Shown piece after piece: positions 31,453 to 33,682 of a stretch of DNA of 33,682 bases (position 1 is its first letter; each line of letters begins with the position of its first letter). The stretch covers positions 1-33,682 of the forward strand of contig DATLUC010000107.1 in the NCBI GenBank assembly GCA_035533335.1. The letters run 5' to 3'. The translations under genes and the position numbers were made by a program. The notes under the pieces are model-generated. The model ran no database searches and was not told the DNA's origin. It saw only the letters and a program-made list of their open reading frames with translations. Source of the DNA: DATKSS01 sp035533335. GTDB lineage: Bacteria > Chloroflexota > Dormibacteria > Dormibacterales > Dormibacteraceae.

Positions 31453-32558
31453 GGACTGCATTGACCCGCGGCGGCGGAGTGCGATCGCGCTATGCCGATT
31501 TCTGGCTGCCGGCGGCGCTGCTGGGAGTGCTCCTGCTCGCGACGGGCATCATGTCGATAACCGGCATCCTTGGCAAGCTAAACCAGGTGGGCCTGCCGAA
31601 CGCCACCACCGGGTCGGACCTGTTGCGAGTCCTCATCGTCTTCGCGATCCCTGCCGGAGTGTCCGCCGCGTTTTCGTGGCGGCCGATACGTTTCGGTTTG
31701 GCTACGGCCGCCATGCTGGTGCTCGCCCTTGTCCCCCTCGGCTCGCAGCCGGTCATCTTCCAGCAGCGTGACTTTTATGGCGTGCACAAGGTCGTCAGCG
31801 ATCCTGCGGGCACACGCCACGCGCTTGTTGACGGCGACACGATCCACGGCGTCGAGCAGATGAGTCCGGGAGGCCTCGACGTACCGGCTGCCTACTACTC
31901 GCCCAGTGGTCCGGTCGGAGACCTGTTCTCCGCCGAGCAGGCCATCGATTCGAGCTGGAGCGTGGCGGTCATAGGACTTGGCGCAGGGACCATGGCCTGC
32001 TACGCCCAGCCTCAGCAGACCTGGACCTTCTACGAGATCGATCCGGTCATCGCCAAAATCGCGCGTGACCCATCGCTGTTCACGTACATGAGCGATTGCA
32101 CACCAGGGGCGAAAGTCATCCTCGGCGACGGCCGCCTCACCCTTGCGCGAGCTCCTGACCACAGCTACAACCTGATCGCGCTCGATGCATTCGGCTCGGA
32201 TTCCGTACCGGTGCACCTGATCACCCGTGAGGCCATCCAGCTTTACCTTGCGAAGCTGCGACCCGGCGGCGTCATCCTCTTCAACATCTCGAACAAGTAC
32301 GTGGATTTGGCCTCAGTGCTGGCGCGTGAGGCGGCGAGCCTGTCATTGGTCGGGTATCAGCGCACGGACACGGAGGTGACCTCAGCGCAGGCTCTTGCTG
32401 GGAAGTTCCCTTCTGCGTGGCTGGTAATGGCGCCGGCTGATGCAAACCTGGGCAGCATCCCGCAGGAGCCCGCCTGGCATCCCCTGCACGCCAACCCGAT
32501 GCAGCCGGTCTGGACGGACGACTTCTCGGACGTGCTCACCGTCATCCAGCCTCGCTGA
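31395..32558 (+). pseudogene. 3' part of the frameshifted spermidine synthase-like gene
   Basis: This is the continuation of the preceding gene in the -1 frame: four or so further membrane helices, then a soluble Rossmann domain with the S-adenosyl-binding pattern VAVIGLGAGTMACY, acidic YEIDP, LGDGRL, and the DAFGSDSVPVHLITREA segment shared by spermidine-synthase-like proteins. The aminopropyltransferase activity of these membrane fusions is not established. As read, this half has no start of its own with a Shine-Dalgarno, so the gene is either disrupted, frameshifted during translation, or affected by a sequencing error. The domain itself is intact to the stop at 32558. Confidence 0.75.
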
Positions 32559-32575
32559 CGCCGAAAGATTCCACG

Positions 32576-32590
32576 CTGGTTTCGAACCAG
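32576..32590. terminator. Hairpin between convergent genes
   Basis: A 6-bp stem CTGGTT-TCG-AACCAG lies 17 nt after the spermidine-synthase-like stop and downstream of the convergent OsmC gene. There is no T-run on either side, so termination is only suggested by position. The rest of 32559-32771 holds nothing I can assign. Confidence 0.25.
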
Positions 32591-32771
32591 ATTCCTGCGG
32601 CATTCGGCGGCGGCGAAGTCGTCGCCACCAGGTCAGGCGCCTTGCCAGTAACGCGGTACAGGGCGCAGCGAACTCGGAAGCTCGGTGGCACCTGGTCCGC
32701 GATGCATAGGCTTCCGACGGCCGAGATCCGATCCGCGACCAAATTCGGGCTGGGCTCAGCAGTCCGATCGA

Positions 32772-33446
32772 TCAGGCGATTCGAGCGATGCGCACGCGCC
32801 ATGCCTCAGGCCCCCTTTCGACGTAGTCCCAGCTGAAGTTTCCAGGCCGGGTGGCTTCGAGCTGGTAGTGAAGCGGCTTGGGATCGTGGTCGTTGACCAG
32901 CGTGATCGCGGATCCGCCCGCCAGCTGATCGAGCGTGCGGAAGATCAACTCGTGTCGCCTCGGCGCCGGCAGGGCTCGGACGTCCAGCACATCCCCTGTT
33001 GACGGCGTCTCCTCCGCGAAATCGACCTCACCGACTCGATAGCTGACCTGGGGTCCCAGGTGTTTGCCGATGAAGCAGCGCTCGCGCGCGGTCATGGCTG
33101 CGCCCTCGTATTCCTTCTCGCGACCCGACTCGATGCCAACAAATGTCGGATTGACCGTTATGGTCGAGACGCGGGCAGTCGGTCCCGGGTAGTCGGAAAC
33201 CGTGCCCTCGACGCGAACCTCGATCGAGGAAGCCGGTAGTCGCCTTGCGCTCGTGAGCCCGGCGAGAGTGGCCGTGTAGCAGGAGCCGACCGCGCTGAGC
33301 AGAAGCTCCTCGGGGCTGGTTCCCTCGCCCACGCCACCCATCGAAGCAGGTACCGAAAACTGCAGGCTCTGGCCGCCGGTTTCGACGATACCGGCGTGCC
33401 TGCCTCCAGACCACGTCAGTTTGCTGGTGAAGGAGAGCTCTGCCAT
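32772..33446 (-). CDS. OsmC-family peroxidase-like protein fused to DUF2249
   Basis: A 224-residue two-domain protein. Residues ~1-140 are an OsmC/Ohr-type domain with both redox cysteines: Cys56 in AVGSCYTAT and Cys124 in ERCFIGKHL. Residues ~150-222 are DUF2249 (VLDVRALPAPRRHELIFRTLDQL, then TLVNDHDPKPLHYQLEA and FSWDYVERGPEAWRVRI). OsmC proteins reduce organic hydroperoxides through the Cys pair; DUF2249 often accompanies hemerythrin or nitrogen-oxide-related genes. ATG 33446 lies 4 nt after the ferredoxin stop, so the two are probably co-transcribed. Confidence 0.88.
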   Translation of the reverse strand: MAELSFTSKLTWSGGRHAGIVETGGQSLQFSVPASMGGVGEGTSPEELLLSAVGSCYTATLAGLTSARRLPASSIEVRVEGTVSDYPGPTARVSTITVNPTFVGIESGREKEYEGAAMTARERCFIGKHLGPQVSYRVGEVDFAEETPSTGDVLDVRALPAPRRHELIFRTLDQLAGGSAITLVNDHDPKPLHYQLEATRPGNFSWDYVERGPEAWRVRIARIA

Positions 33447-33450
33447 CTCT

Positions 33451-33682
33451 TTACCTGCTCACCTTCTGGAAGTAGTCGGCATTGACCTGGATAAAGTTCC
33501 TCCACTCGGCCGGGACCTCATCCTCGGGGAAGATCGCGTCAACCGGGCAGGGATCGACGCACGCGCCGCAATCGATGCACTCGTCGGGATCGATGAAGTA
33601 CATGTCGGCGGCCTCGTCGGTCTTGATGCAGTCGACCGGGCAGACCTCGACGCAGGATGCGTCCTTGACGCCGACGCAGGGT
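33451..33682 (-). CDS. fdxA: Seven-iron ferredoxin (FdxA-like), partial at the window edge
   Basis: Only the C-terminal ~76 residues are present; the N-terminus lies beyond the window. The visible part has C-x7-C-x3-CP (PCVGVKDASCVEVCP), a 3Fe-4S-type pattern, followed by CIDCGACVDPCP for a 4Fe-4S cluster and the typical tail (EWRNFIQVNADYF) of FdxA/Azotobacter FdI-like ferredoxins. It serves as a low-potential electron carrier. OsmC-DUF2249 follows 4 nt downstream. Confidence 0.9.
   Translation of the reverse strand, partial: PCVGVKDASCVEVCPVDCIKTDEAADMYFIDPDECIDCGACVDPCPVDAIFPEDEVPAEWRNFIQVNADYFQKVSR

Noticed and set aside
32542..32802. 86-residue minus-strand frame downstream of the OsmC gene
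   Set aside because: It overlaps both neighbours, has no Shine-Dalgarno, and shows no motif or hydrophobic pattern I recognise.

Overview
The window is about 33.7 kb of GC-rich bacterial DNA, densely packed and largely operonic, with many start codons overlapping the preceding stop (ATGA, GTGA, TTGA). A bS21 ribosomal protein, a 5S rRNA unlinked from 23S, many GTG/TTG starts and several apparently leaderless promoters suggest a GC-rich soil lineage such as Chloroflexota or Dormibacterota rather than a typical Proteobacterium. That placement is inference and no marker here fixes it.

Layout. Positions 1-3631 are on the minus strand: a membrane-anchored HtrA-like protease, an ABC ATPase/permease pair, ribosomal protein bS21, and a 5S rRNA with its own promoter. 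Positions 4045-11641 are on the plus strand: a NarL-type regulator, then a chemosensory operon of MCP, CheW, CheA with a C-terminal receiver, CheR with a TPR-like tail, and a receiver-ParA/MinD fusion. Positions 11638-13471 (minus) hold a stand-alone receiver and a histidine kinase. Positions 13681-18599 (plus) hold a 63-residue membrane protein, a kinase-receiver hybrid that has lost its phosphoacceptor His, a stand-alone receiver, a Cache-PAS hybrid kinase and a class III nucleotide cyclase. Positions 18604-26788 (minus) hold a giant ten-PAS histidine kinase, a receiver and two more hybrid kinases.

Positions 26987-33682 are ordinary accessory and metabolic genes: a VIT-family Fe/Mn transporter, a DUF1801 protein, an FMN reductase/DoxX pair divergent from a MarR regulator with a palindromic operator between them, a frameshifted membrane-bound spermidine-synthase-like gene, an OsmC-DUF2249 fusion and a partial seven-iron ferredoxin.

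The central 22 kb reads as one signalling island. Four of its transcription units start at promoters with a related -35 region (ATGG[C/A]GAC[A/T]), a 17-bp spacer, and a start codon at or within a few bases of the predicted transcription start. This suggests coordinated expression of the chemosensory operon and the kinase clusters. No flagellar, pilus, CheB or CheD gene is present, so the output is unknown; the receiver-ParA protein and the cyclase point to array positioning and cyclic-nucleotide output as possibilities.
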